From assembly GCA_011055475.1 (NCBI GenBank), contig DSDH01000387.1:1-12175 (forward strand): 12,175 bases of DNA, read 5' to 3'. Both the position numbers and the translations under genes were made by a program. Below the pieces are notes generated by a model that made no database searches, was not told the DNA's origin, and saw nothing but the letters and a program-made list of their open reading frames with translations. Within the stretch, counting starts at the first letter, position 1. Each line of letters begins with the position of its first letter. Of the stretch, positions 1 to 5,805 are shown piece after piece. Origin of the DNA: Phycisphaerales bacterium (GTDB lineage Bacteria; Planctomycetota; Phycisphaerae; Sedimentisphaerales; Anaerohalosphaeraceae).

Positions 1-116
1 AGGTCGAGGGCGAGGTGCAAAAGGAAGGTGACGTCACGCACGTCGTTGCGCGTCGCCTGCACGACCTCACGGTCCTGCTCGGTCAGCTGGAGACGGTGTC
101 GCGAGACTTCCGCTGA
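1..116 (+). CDS. dnaE2: Error-prone DNA polymerase DnaE2, C-terminal fragment (5' end outside window)
   Basis: The reading frame enters at the window edge (first full codon at 3) and stops with TGA at 114-116. The visible 37 residues run VEGEVQKEGDVTHVVARR and end in ETVSRDFR. This matches the end of the DnaE2/ImuC family, where an OB-fold segment of the type G-x-VQREGEVIHVVA-x-RL precedes a closing SRDF. It does not resemble the DnaE1 tail. DnaE2 is a damage-tolerance polymerase that normally works with ImuA and ImuB; those genes would lie to the left and cannot be seen. The assignment rests on about 37 residues only. Confidence 0.75.
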   Translation, partial: VEGEVQKEGDVTHVVARRLHDLTVLLGQLETVSRDFR

Positions 117-147
117 TGCGTTCCGCGTAACGCACGGGTTAATCCCG
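117..147 (+). terminator. Two small tandem hairpins after dnaE2, possible weak terminator
   Basis: Immediately after the dnaE2 stop, TGCGTT (117-122) can pair with AACGCA (129-134), and CGGG (135-138) with CCCG (144-147). Neither hairpin is followed by a T-run, so any termination activity is doubtful. Confidence 0.25.
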
Positions 148-167
148 AGCGCATCACTGCGTTATGC
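139..167 (+). promoter_or_regulatory. Possible promoter of the CDGSH-glutamate synthase gene
   Basis: TTAATC (139-144) and TATGCT (162-167), about 18 nt apart, resemble sigma70 -35 and -10 boxes, with about four matches each. They lie 34 nt before the ATG at 201. This is a weak match in the only short gap available upstream of the gene. Confidence 0.25.
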
Positions 168-200
168 TGGGAGTACCATACCAGTACCGGGGAGTCGTTG

Positions 201-1712
201 ATGAGCCAGCCGAAGATCGCCGCCCGCACACCCATCGCCGTCGAGCTCGAGGCCGGCAAGGAATACCACTGGTGCGCCTGCGGCCGCTCGAAGAACCAGC
301 CGTTCTGCGACGGCTCCCACGAAGGCAGCGGCTTCACGCCGCTGGCCTTCACCGCGAAGGAGGACGGGGAGGCCTGGCTGTGCCGCTGCAAGCACACCGG
401 TAACCCGCCCTACTGCGACGGAACCCACGCACGCCTGGCTGACGACACGAGCGAAGACGAGCCGGAAGCACGCGTCGACGGTGACGGGGAGACCCCGACG
501 GCCACCCGCGAGGAACCCACGCTGGAACGCATCCACGCCCTGGCCCGCGACGGCCTGGCGAAGACCGGCCCGCATGGCGAGACCGTGGCCATGGGCGTGC
601 CCCGCGCCGACCTGCCCAGCTGGAACGACATCCAGATTCTCACGGCCCAGCTCGCCAGCCGGCCGCTGGCCGAGGACGCCCCGGTCGGGACCGAACTCGT
701 CATCGGGCCGCGGGCCGACCGTCCCCTGAAGCTGGATATCCCGCTGTTCGTCTCCGACATGAGCTTCGGCTCGCTCTCCGAGGAGGCCAAGCTCGCGCTC
801 GCGCGCGGCGCGGCGCAGGCCGGCACCGGCATCTGTTCCGGCGAGGGTGGCATGTTGCCGGCAGAACAGGCCGCCAACGAACGCTACCTGTACGAACTCG
901 CCTCGGCACGATTCGGCTACGACGAGTCCCTGCTGGAGAAGGTCCGCGCCCTGCACTTCAAGGGCGGCCAGGCGGCGAAGACCGGCACCGGCGGTCACCT
1001 GCCGGGGCGCAAGGTCACCGAGGCGATCGCGAAGGTGCGTGGCCTGAAGGCCGGCCAGGATGCCATCTCCCCACCGGTATTTCCCGACCTGGTCACGCCC
1101 GACGACTTCCATCGCTTTGCCGACCGCGTGCGCGAGCGCACCGGCGGCATCCCCGTTGGCTTCAAGCTCTCGGCGAACCATATCGAGGCGGATATCGACT
1201 TCGCCCTCGAGGCGAGCGCCGACTACATCATCCTCGACGGTCGCGGCGGCGGCACCGGGGCCGCACCGCGGCTGTTTCGCGACCACATCTCGGTACCCAG
1301 CATCCCCGCCCTGGTGCGGGCGCGCCGCCACCTCGATGAACGCGGCGCCGCCGACGTCACGCTCATCATCACCGGCAGCCTACGCCTGCCCGAGGACTTC
1401 ATCAAGGCCCTGGCGCTGGGGGCCGACGGCATCGCCCTGGCCAACAGCGCCATTCAGGCCGTGGGCTGCGTCGCCGCCCGCATCTGTCACACCAACCGAT
1501 GCCCCTCGGGTGTCGCCACCCAGGACCCCGAGCTGCGCCGCCGGCTCGACGTGGACGAAGGGGCCGCGCGTCTGACGCGATTCCTGGAAAGCTCAGTGGC
1601 GCTCATGCAGGTCATGGCCCGCGCCTGCGGGCACGATCACCTGAACGGATTCAATCGCTACGACCTGACGGCGTGGAAGCGGGAGATGCGGGAACTGACA
1701 GGGCTGGAGTGA
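201..1712 (+). CDS. Double-CDGSH iron-sulfur / FMN-dependent glutamate synthase-domain fusion protein
   Basis: 503-residue protein. The ATG at 201 is preferred over the in-frame TTG at 198 because GGGGAG lies about 6 nt upstream. Residues 25-40 (C25, C27, C36, H40) and 61-76 (C61, C63, C72, H76) are two complete CDGSH motifs of the form C-x-C-x2-(S/T)-x3-P-x-C-D-G-(S/T)-H. Each should bind a 2Fe-2S cluster. From about residue 130 the protein matches the FMN/alpha-ketoglutarate-binding synthase domain of GltB (SDMSFGSLS, GGQAAKTGTGGHLPG, LDGRGGGTGAAP). The 3Fe-4S cysteines are present as C-x5-C-x4-C (C423, C429, C434). The N-terminal glutaminase domain of GltB is absent, so glutamine-dependent glutamate synthesis by this chain alone is unlikely. 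Such 'glutamate synthase-related' proteins have no settled substrate. The CDGSH clusters could feed or withdraw electrons at the FMN; this is inference. It stands alone, convergent with folD. Confidence 0.9.
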   Translation: MSQPKIAARTPIAVELEAGKEYHWCACGRSKNQPFCDGSHEGSGFTPLAFTAKEDGEAWLCRCKHTGNPPYCDGTHARLADDTSEDEPEARVDGDGETPTATREEPTLERIHALARDGLAKTGPHGETVAMGVPRADLPSWNDIQILTAQLASRPLAEDAPVGTELVIGPRADRPLKLDIPLFVSDMSFGSLSEEAKLALARGAAQAGTGICSGEGGMLPAEQAANERYLYELASARFGYDESLLEKVRALHFKGGQAAKTGTGGHLPGRKVTEAIAKVRGLKAGQDAISPPVFPDLVTPDDFHRFADRVRERTGGIPVGFKLSANHIEADIDFALEASADYIILDGRGGGTGAAPRLFRDHISVPSIPALVRARRHLDERGAADVTLIITGSLRLPEDFIKALALGADGIALANSAIQAVGCVAARICHTNRCPSGVATQDPELRRRLDVDEGAARLTRFLESSVALMQVMARACGHDHLNGFNRYDLTAWKREMRELTGLE

Positions 1713-1749
1713 GCGTGAGGCGGTTACCCTTACGTCTGCCCTCTCACGC
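1713..1749. terminator. Inverted repeat between convergent genes
   Basis: GCGTGAG (1713-1719) is complementary to CTCACGC (1743-1749) across a 23-nt loop, exactly between the convergent stop codons at 1712 and 1758. It could slow transcription from either side, but there is no T-tract and the loop is long, so the call is tentative. Confidence 0.25.
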
Positions 1750-1757
1750 CTCTTCCC

Positions 1758-2600
1758 TCACCCAACGCCGTAATAGGCCTCGGCGGCCTCCACGGTCTGG
1801 GTGATGAGGGTGGAGATGGTCATGGGGCCTACACCCCCGGGCACCGGCGTCCAGGCGCTGGCGCGCTCGGACACGGCGGAGAGCTCGATGTCGCCCACGC
1901 CGCCCGGGTGATAACCGGCGTCGACCACCACCGCGCCGTCCTTGATCCACTCGCCCTTGATAAACTCGGGACGCCCCACGGCACCGACCACCACATCGGC
2001 CTGGCGAATGAGGTCAGGCAGGCCCCGCGTGCGGGAGTGGCAGATGGTGACGGTGCAGTCGGCATTGAGCAGCATCTGGGCCATCGGCTTGCCGAGGATG
2101 GGGCTGCGCCCCACCACCACGGCGTGCTTGCCACTGAGCGGAATCTCGTAGTGACGCAGCAGGGTCATGATGCCGGCCGGCGTGGCCGAACCGAAGGCAC
2201 GCTCGCCCATGGCCATGCGGCCGAAGCCCAGGCAGGTGACGCCGTCGACATCCTTGGCCAGCGCGATGCGATCGAAGCATTCGCGCTCGTCGATCTGCGC
2301 GGGCACGGGGTGCTGCAGCAGAATACCGTGCACCTCCTCATTGCGATTGAGTTGATCGATCACGGCCAGCAGTTGCTCGGTGGTGGTGTCCTTGTCGAGC
2401 TCAACGGCGTCCGAACCCATGCCCACGCGCCTGCAGGCGTTCTGCTTCATGCGCACGTAGGTGGCCGAGGCCGGGTCGTCGCCAACGAGAATCGTGGCGA
2501 GGATCGGCGTCTTGCCACCGGACTTCTCCTTGATGGCCGCCACGCGCCGCGAGAGTTCAGTTTCGATGTCGCCTGCGAGTTTCTTGCCGTCGAGAATCAT
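1758..2600 (-). CDS. folD: Bifunctional methylenetetrahydrofolate dehydrogenase / methenyltetrahydrofolate cyclohydrolase
   Basis: 280-residue FolD, the usual full length. It oxidises 5,10-methylene-THF to methenyl-THF with NADP and hydrolyses this to 10-formyl-THF in the cytoplasm, supplying purine and formyl-methionine synthesis. The catalytic set is intact: Y48 and K52 (YVRMK), Q96 and D119 (KDVDG). The Rossmann region (VVVGRSPILGKP) and the C-terminal PVPGGVGPMT signature follow. An oddity is QHPVP at 96-100, where E. coli-type enzymes have QLPLP; this variant occurs in a separate FolD clade (from memory). The ATG at 2600 is followed by the family-typical ILDGK start; AAAGGGCG upstream is a weak ribosome site. 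It has its own promoter with a perfect TATAAT box (2648-2653). Confidence 0.97.
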   Translation of the reverse strand: MILDGKKLAGDIETELSRRVAAIKEKSGGKTPILATILVGDDPASATYVRMKQNACRRVGMGSDAVELDKDTTTEQLLAVIDQLNRNEEVHGILLQHPVPAQIDERECFDRIALAKDVDGVTCLGFGRMAMGERAFGSATPAGIMTLLRHYEIPLSGKHAVVVGRSPILGKPMAQMLLNADCTVTICHSRTRGLPDLIRQADVVVGAVGRPEFIKGEWIKDGAVVVDAGYHPGGVGDIELSAVSERASAWTPVPGGVGPMTISTLITQTVEAAEAYYGVG

Positions 2601-2647
2601 GAATCGCCCTTTACGCCATGCGCGGTTGCTGCGGATCGAGGGGCGCC

Positions 2648-2676
2648 ATTATAGACCCCCGGGCAGGTCGGCAAAA
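2648..2676 (-). promoter_or_regulatory. Promoter of folD
   Basis: On the minus strand a perfect -10 box TATAAT occupies 2653-2648. A poor -35 (TTTTGC, or TTTGCC one base closer) lies 16-17 nt upstream, inside the T-run that ends the tRNA operon terminator. Transcription should start near 2641, giving a leader of about 40 nt. Confidence 0.6.
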
Positions 2677-2710
2677 AGCACGCTTGCGCGCAGTCGCAGC
2701 TGCGATGCGC
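2673..2710 (-). terminator. Terminator of the tRNA-Cys/tRNA-Leu transcript
   Basis: On the minus strand, GCGCA-TCGCA pairs with TGCGA-TGCGC in the block 2710-2688 with a one-base bulge; its heart is the 12-nt perfect palindrome TCGCAGCTGCGA (2694-2705). Overlapping it is a short hairpin, GCGCGC (2691-2686) with GCGTGC (2683-2678), followed directly by five T (2677-2673). The latter has standard intrinsic-terminator form and lies 38-75 nt after the tRNA-Leu CCA. Confidence 0.6.
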
Positions 2711-2747
2711 TGAGCAGGATACTGGGGAAAGGAGAAACAGAGAGAAA

Positions 2748-3066
2748 TGGTGCCCGGGGCCGGGCTCGAACCGGCACGGTGTTACCACCGAGGGATTTTC
2801 TTACCAGCTACGGCTTTCGCCGCCGACGAATCGTTTGTGGTCTGGACTTTCTCTTCGCCCTATCGCCGATGGATGGGCGACGTAGGCGGGGGCCGTCAAG
2901 TCTCTACACGTTCCCTGCAACGCAGGGCTTCGCTCGGGATTGCCACCACCTGGGACAGTGCTGAGGTTTCCCCGAATTTGACCCCATTCACGCGAGGCGT
3001 TTCCGGCCCCGGTGCTCAACTGACTTGCCTTAAGTCCCTTGCGTCTACCAATTTCGCCACCCGGGC
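2748..3066 (-). tRNA. leuZ: tRNA-Leu(UAA), split by a group I intron
   Basis: The exons are 3066-3032 (35 nt) and 2799-2748 (52 nt, including encoded CCA), giving an 87-nt mature tRNA. The acceptor stem is GCCCGGG/CCCGGGC with discriminator A. The D-arm contains TTGGTAGA. The joined anticodon arm is AGGGA-CTTAAAA-TCCCT, with anticodon TAA. The long class-II variable arm GGTG-GTAA-CACC fits leucine, and the T-arm is GCCGG-TTCGAGC-CCGGC. The sequence closely follows E. coli leuZ, and the gene is last after tRNA-Gly and tRNA-Cys downstream of pgsA, as in E. coli. The coding halves cannot form an anticodon stem-loop until the 232-nt insert between U34 and A35 is removed. UAA-reading tRNA-Leu is normally essential, so splicing probably is too. 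Confidence 0.96.
2800..3031 (-). ncRNA. Group I self-splicing intron in tRNA-Leu(UAA), IC3-like
   Basis: A 232-nt insert after U34, ending in G at 2800 (the expected terminal guanosine). In order on the minus strand: a candidate guide GAG at 3017-3015 that can pair with exon CUU, putting a U-G pair at the 5' splice site; the P4/P5 block AAATTCGGGGAAACC (2979-2965); the P4'/P6 block GGCAATCCCGAGCGAAGCC (2944-2926); a P6 hairpin CCCTGC/GCAGGG (2927-2922 with 2918-2913); P7 GACTT (2902-2898) with AAGTC (2849-2845); P8 TCGCCC (2880-2875) with GGGCGA (2860-2855); and a P9 hairpin CGGC-GAAA-GCCG (2822-2811). Insertion point, block order and GAAA cap all match the cyanobacterial/plastid tRNA-Leu introns I remember. 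It is small and has no open reading frame for a homing endonuclease. Self-splicing itself is inferred from structure. Confidence 0.94.
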
Positions 3067-3078
3067 GGGGAGAAAATA

Positions 3079-3152
3079 TGGAGGCTGAGCCCGGAATCGA
3101 ACCGAGGTACACGGCTTTGCAGGCCGCTGCATCACCACTCTGCCACTCAGCC
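3079..3152 (-). tRNA. cysT: tRNA-Cys(GCA)
   Basis: 74 nt with encoded CCA. The acceptor stem is GGCTGAG/CTCAGCC with discriminator T(U). The anticodon loop is CTGCAAA with anticodon GCA, and the T-arm contains GGTTCGATTCC. The U discriminator is the classic cysteine identity element. It lies 12 nt upstream of tRNA-Leu and matches E. coli cysT in place and order. Confidence 0.97.
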
Positions 3153-3158
3153 GGAGAT

Positions 3159-3186
3159 GACGAGGTGGGGATGATAGCACCTCGTC
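3159..3186 (-). repeat. 9-bp inverted repeat in the spacer between tRNA-Gly and tRNA-Cys
   Basis: GACGAGGTG (3159-3167) and CACCTCGTC (3178-3186) are perfect complements around a 10-nt loop, just upstream of the tRNA-Cys 5' end. No T-tract follows in the direction of transcription. It may help RNA processing between the tRNAs or be a second pause site; the function is unknown. Confidence 0.5.
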
Positions 3187-3190
3187 CTGA

Positions 3191-3225
3191 AAAAGAAAAA
3201 ACCTCGGCGATGCCGAGGTTTTTTT
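3191..3225 (-). terminator. Intrinsic terminator between tRNA-Gly and tRNA-Cys
   Basis: ACCTCGGC (3201-3208) pairs with GCCGAGGT (3212-3219) around the loop GAT. The A/T runs on both sides make it look bidirectional. For minus-strand transcripts coming from tRNA-Gly, the stem is followed by TTTTTCTTTTT, the standard intrinsic form. Its position inside the tRNA cluster implies that tRNA-Cys and tRNA-Leu depend on read-through or on RNA protection upstream of the stem. Confidence 0.8.
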
Positions 3226-3230
3226 GAAGC

Positions 3231-3306
<76 letters not shown>

Positions 3307-3323
3307 TGCGTCAGTGGGGCGGA

Positions 3324-3353
3324 ATGATAAGGGTCACCCCCGATTTCTGTCAA
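3324..3353 (-). promoter_or_regulatory. Strong sigma70 promoter of the tRNA cluster
   Basis: On the minus strand the perfect -35 TTGACA (3353-3348) is followed after 18 nt by TATCAT (3329-3324). Downstream is a GC-rich stretch (TCCGCCCC) like the discriminators of stringently controlled stable-RNA promoters. The tRNA-Gly 5' end lies 17 nt beyond the -10 box, so a short leader trimmed by RNase P is expected. Confidence 0.8.
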
Positions 3354-3388
3354 CACTTTTAGAGCATCAGGCAACGATTTTGTGAAGA

Positions 3389-3949
3389 CTACTTCGAGTC
3401 GAAGGTCCGGATCGCCGCGCGCAGATAGTTCATCATCGACCACAGCGTGAGCGCGGCAGCGATATAGAGGCCGATGAGGCCAATCTCGTAGATCGGGATG
3501 ACCCACAGCGGCTTCTCGAACAGCAGCATGGTGAGCGCGATCATCTGCGCGGTGGTCTTCACCTTGCCGATGTAGGACACCGCGACCTTCGACCGCTGGC
3601 CGATCTCCGCCATCCATTCACGCAGCGCCGAGATGGCGATCTCCCGCCCGATGATGATGATCGCGGCCACCGCCAGCCACACCGAATCGCTCTGCTGCGC
3701 GACCATCACGAGCACAGCCGCGACGGTCAGCTTGTCCGCCACCGGGTCCAGGAATGCCCCGAAGTGCGATTCCTGCCCCAGGCGACGGGCGAGGTAACCA
3801 TCCAGCCAGTCCGTCACTCCACCCAGGGCGAAGATCAGCGCGGCCACAGGCCCCGCCCAGGTCCAGGGCAGGTAGAACACGACCACGATCAGCGGGATGA
3901 GCGCGATACGCAGGTAGGTCAGTGCATTCGGAATGTTGATGCTGGCCAT
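3389..3949 (-). CDS. pgsA: CDP-diacylglycerol--glycerol-3-phosphate 3-phosphatidyltransferase
   Basis: 186-residue inner-membrane enzyme that transfers phosphatidyl from CDP-diacylglycerol to glycerol-3-phosphate, the committed step of phosphatidylglycerol and cardiolipin synthesis. The CDP-alcohol phosphotransferase motif is complete: D47-x2-D50-G51-x2-A54-R55-x8-G64-x3-D68-x3-D72. Several hydrophobic helices are visible (about 11-28, 33-45, 78-98, 110-126 and 150-170). The length is close to E. coli PgsA (182). It starts 20 nt after the uvrC stop, giving the same uvrC-pgsA order as E. coli, and is followed by the tRNA cluster on the same strand. The ATG at 3949 gives the family-typical MxxINIPNxLTxxR start; no strong Shine-Dalgarno sequence is seen. 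Confidence 0.96.
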   Translation of the reverse strand: MASINIPNALTYLRIALIPLIVVVFYLPWTWAGPVAALIFALGGVTDWLDGYLARRLGQESHFGAFLDPVADKLTVAAVLVMVAQQSDSVWLAVAAIIIIGREIAISALREWMAEIGQRSKVAVSYIGKVKTTAQMIALTMLLFEKPLWVIPIYEIGLIGLYIAAALTLWSMMNYLRAAIRTFDSK

Positions 3950-3969
3950 GGTCGGCGTGGTGTCCGGTT

Positions 3970-5805
3970 TTAGTCCTGTGTATGGAAGGTCTCGTAGATG
4001 CGTCGGGCCAGCTGGCGGCTGATACCGGGCACCTTGGCGAGTTCCTCGGCACTGGCTGCACTCACGCCCCGCTGGCCACCGAAATGCTTGAGCAGCGTCT
4101 GGCGTCGTTTCGGCCCGAGTCCCTGGATGCCCTCCAGCGGCGAGGTGGTTCGCGCCTTCGCGCGACGCTGGCGATGGCCCGTGATGGCGAAGCGGTGGGC
4201 CTCGTCGCGGATCTGCTGAACCAGGTGCAGCGCAGGCGAGTTCGCCGGCAGTATAGTGGGCACCGTCGAGTCGCTCAATACGAGGGTCTCGAGCCCGGGC
4301 TTGCGTCCCTCCCCCTTCGCCACGCCGATGATGGTCACACCCGTGATCTGCAGTTCCTCCAGCACCTCGCGCGCCTGCCGCACCTGGCCCTTGCCGCCGT
4401 CGATGAACAGGATGTCGGGCAGTGGCGCCTCCCCCTCCTTCAGGCGCCGGTAGCGGCGGGTGAGCGCCTGGCGCATCGCGGCGTAGTCGTCGCCCGGCTC
4501 GATGCCCTCGATGTTGAAGCGCCGGTAGTCCGACTTCTTCGGACCCTCGCCGTCAAATACCACGCAGGATGCCACGGTGGCCTCCCCCTGGGTGTGACTG
4601 ATATCGAAACACTCCAGGCGCGACGGGATGCCCTCCAGATCCAGCTCTTCCTGCAGGGCCTCGAAGCGCTGCTGCATGCCTGCCCTGGAGGCCAGACGCG
4701 CATCCAGGGCATGCGAGACGTTGCGCCGGGCGAGCTCCACCCAGCGGGCGCGTTCGCCGCGCAGGCTGTGCGAGAGCACGACCTTGCGGCCGCGCCGCAG
4801 TGCCAGCATCTCCTCCAGTACCGCCTTGTCCTCGGGGGCATGCGACAGCAGGATTTCGGCCGGCACCTCGCGGCCGAGGTAGTACTGGCCGATGAAGGCG
4901 GCCAGCAACTGACCCTCGTCCAGCTCGTCGGTGGCGCTGGGGAAGAAACTCTTGTTGCCGAGATTGTGGCCGCCACGCACGGAAAAGGCCTGCACGCAGG
5001 CCACGCCGTTGCGGATCTCGCAGGCGAGGATGTCGAAGTCGCCGCCGCCCCCTGATACATACTGCTTCTCCGAGACCTGGCGCAGGGCCTCGATCTGGTC
5101 GCGGTACTGCGCGGCCTGCTCGTAGTCCAGGCGCGCGGCTGCTTCCTCCATGCGCTGTACCAGGTCCCCGATCACCATTTCGCTGCGGCCTTCCAGAAAC
5201 TGGATCGCATGTTCGACGTCGGCGCGATAGGCCTCCTCGGTGATGTAACCCACGCAGGGGGCCGTGCAGCGTTTTATCTGGTACTGCAGGCAGGGCCGGG
5301 AACGGTTGCGGAAGAAGCTGTCCTCGCACTGGCGCACGCGAAACAGTTTTTGCAGCAGGTTGAGGGTCTCGCGCACCGCGCCAGCACTCGGGTAGGGCCC
5401 GAAGTAACGCCCGGGCTGGCGACGCGAGCCGCGGTGAAAGCCCAGCCGCGGGAATGCGTCGCGGGTAGCGACGAAGATGTAGGGATAGCTCTTGTCGTCA
5501 CGCAACAACACGTTGTAGCGCGGACGGTGTTCCTTGATCAGGTTGTTCTCGAGCAGCAGTGCCTCGGCCTCGGTGTTGGTCACCGTAACCTCGATGTTGC
5601 AGACCTGGCTCACCATGGAGGCGATGCGCGGGCTGAGCTGCGCCGAGTCGCGAAAGTAGGAGGACACGCGCTTGCGCAGATCCTTGGCCTTGCCCACATA
5701 CAGCACCTGCCCGGCCTCCCCGATCATGCGATAGACACCGGGGCGGTGCGTGAGGTGACGCAGAAAGGCCTTTGCGTCGAACGCGGGAGACGCGGCGTCG
5801 TTCAT
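3970..5805 (-). CDS. uvrC: Excinuclease ABC subunit C
   Basis: 611 residues, about the length of E. coli UvrC (610). It makes the dual incisions in nucleotide excision repair with UvrA/UvrB. The GIY-YIG nuclease domain (about 20-100; GVYRM, YVGKAKDLRKRV) cuts on the 3' side, and a UVR domain for UvrB contact lies at about 200-240. The RNase H-like domain (CFDISH, DYRRF, FIDGGKGQ, EAHRFAI) cuts on the 5' side, and a double helix-hairpin-helix closes the protein. The cysteine set C160-x11-C172-x7-C180-x3-C184 matches the spacing reported for the UvrC iron-sulfur cluster. The ATG at 5805 overlaps the preceding stop as ATGA, implying translational coupling. The frame stays open upstream to 6129, but that stretch is the shadow of the glycosylase gene and has no UvrC similarity. 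Confidence 0.98.
   Translation of the reverse strand: MNDAASPAFDAKAFLRHLTHRPGVYRMIGEAGQVLYVGKAKDLRKRVSSYFRDSAQLSPRIASMVSQVCNIEVTVTNTEAEALLLENNLIKEHRPRYNVLLRDDKSYPYIFVATRDAFPRLGFHRGSRRQPGRYFGPYPSAGAVRETLNLLQKLFRVRQCEDSFFRNRSRPCLQYQIKRCTAPCVGYITEEAYRADVEHAIQFLEGRSEMVIGDLVQRMEEAAARLDYEQAAQYRDQIEALRQVSEKQYVSGGGGDFDILACEIRNGVACVQAFSVRGGHNLGNKSFFPSATDELDEGQLLAAFIGQYYLGREVPAEILLSHAPEDKAVLEEMLALRRGRKVVLSHSLRGERARWVELARRNVSHALDARLASRAGMQQRFEALQEELDLEGIPSRLECFDISHTQGEATVASCVVFDGEGPKKSDYRRFNIEGIEPGDDYAAMRQALTRRYRRLKEGEAPLPDILFIDGGKGQVRQAREVLEELQITGVTIIGVAKGEGRKPGLETLVLSDSTVPTILPANSPALHLVQQIRDEAHRFAITGHRQRRAKARTTSPLEGIQGLGPKRRQTLLKHFGGQRGVSAASAEELAKVPGISRQLARRIYETFHTQD

Noticed and set aside
162..1331. 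Long minus-strand open frame (389 codons) opposite the glutamate synthase-domain gene
   Set aside because: Antisense shadow in high-GC DNA. The translation is Ala/Gly/Arg-rich with no recognisable motif, and the plus-strand protein is clearly real.
2748..3066. tRNA-Leu as a pseudogene broken by an insertion, or a prophage attachment site
   Set aside because: Both exon halves are intact to the last pair, the insert ends exactly at the anticodon positions and carries a catalytic-intron core. No integrase or target duplication is present.
2747..3088. Plus-strand open frames over the tRNA-Leu region
   Set aside because: Antisense to tRNA and intron, with no ribosome site or family resemblance.
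2801..3112. Possible homing endonuclease or other protein encoded across the intron (103-codon minus-strand frame)
   Set aside because: It spans tRNA exons as well as the intron and shows no LAGLIDADG, GIY-YIG or HNH residues. The structured RNA explains the sequence.
3982..5055. 357-codon plus-strand open frame opposite uvrC
   Set aside because: Shadow of the uvrC codons; no motifs and no ribosome site.
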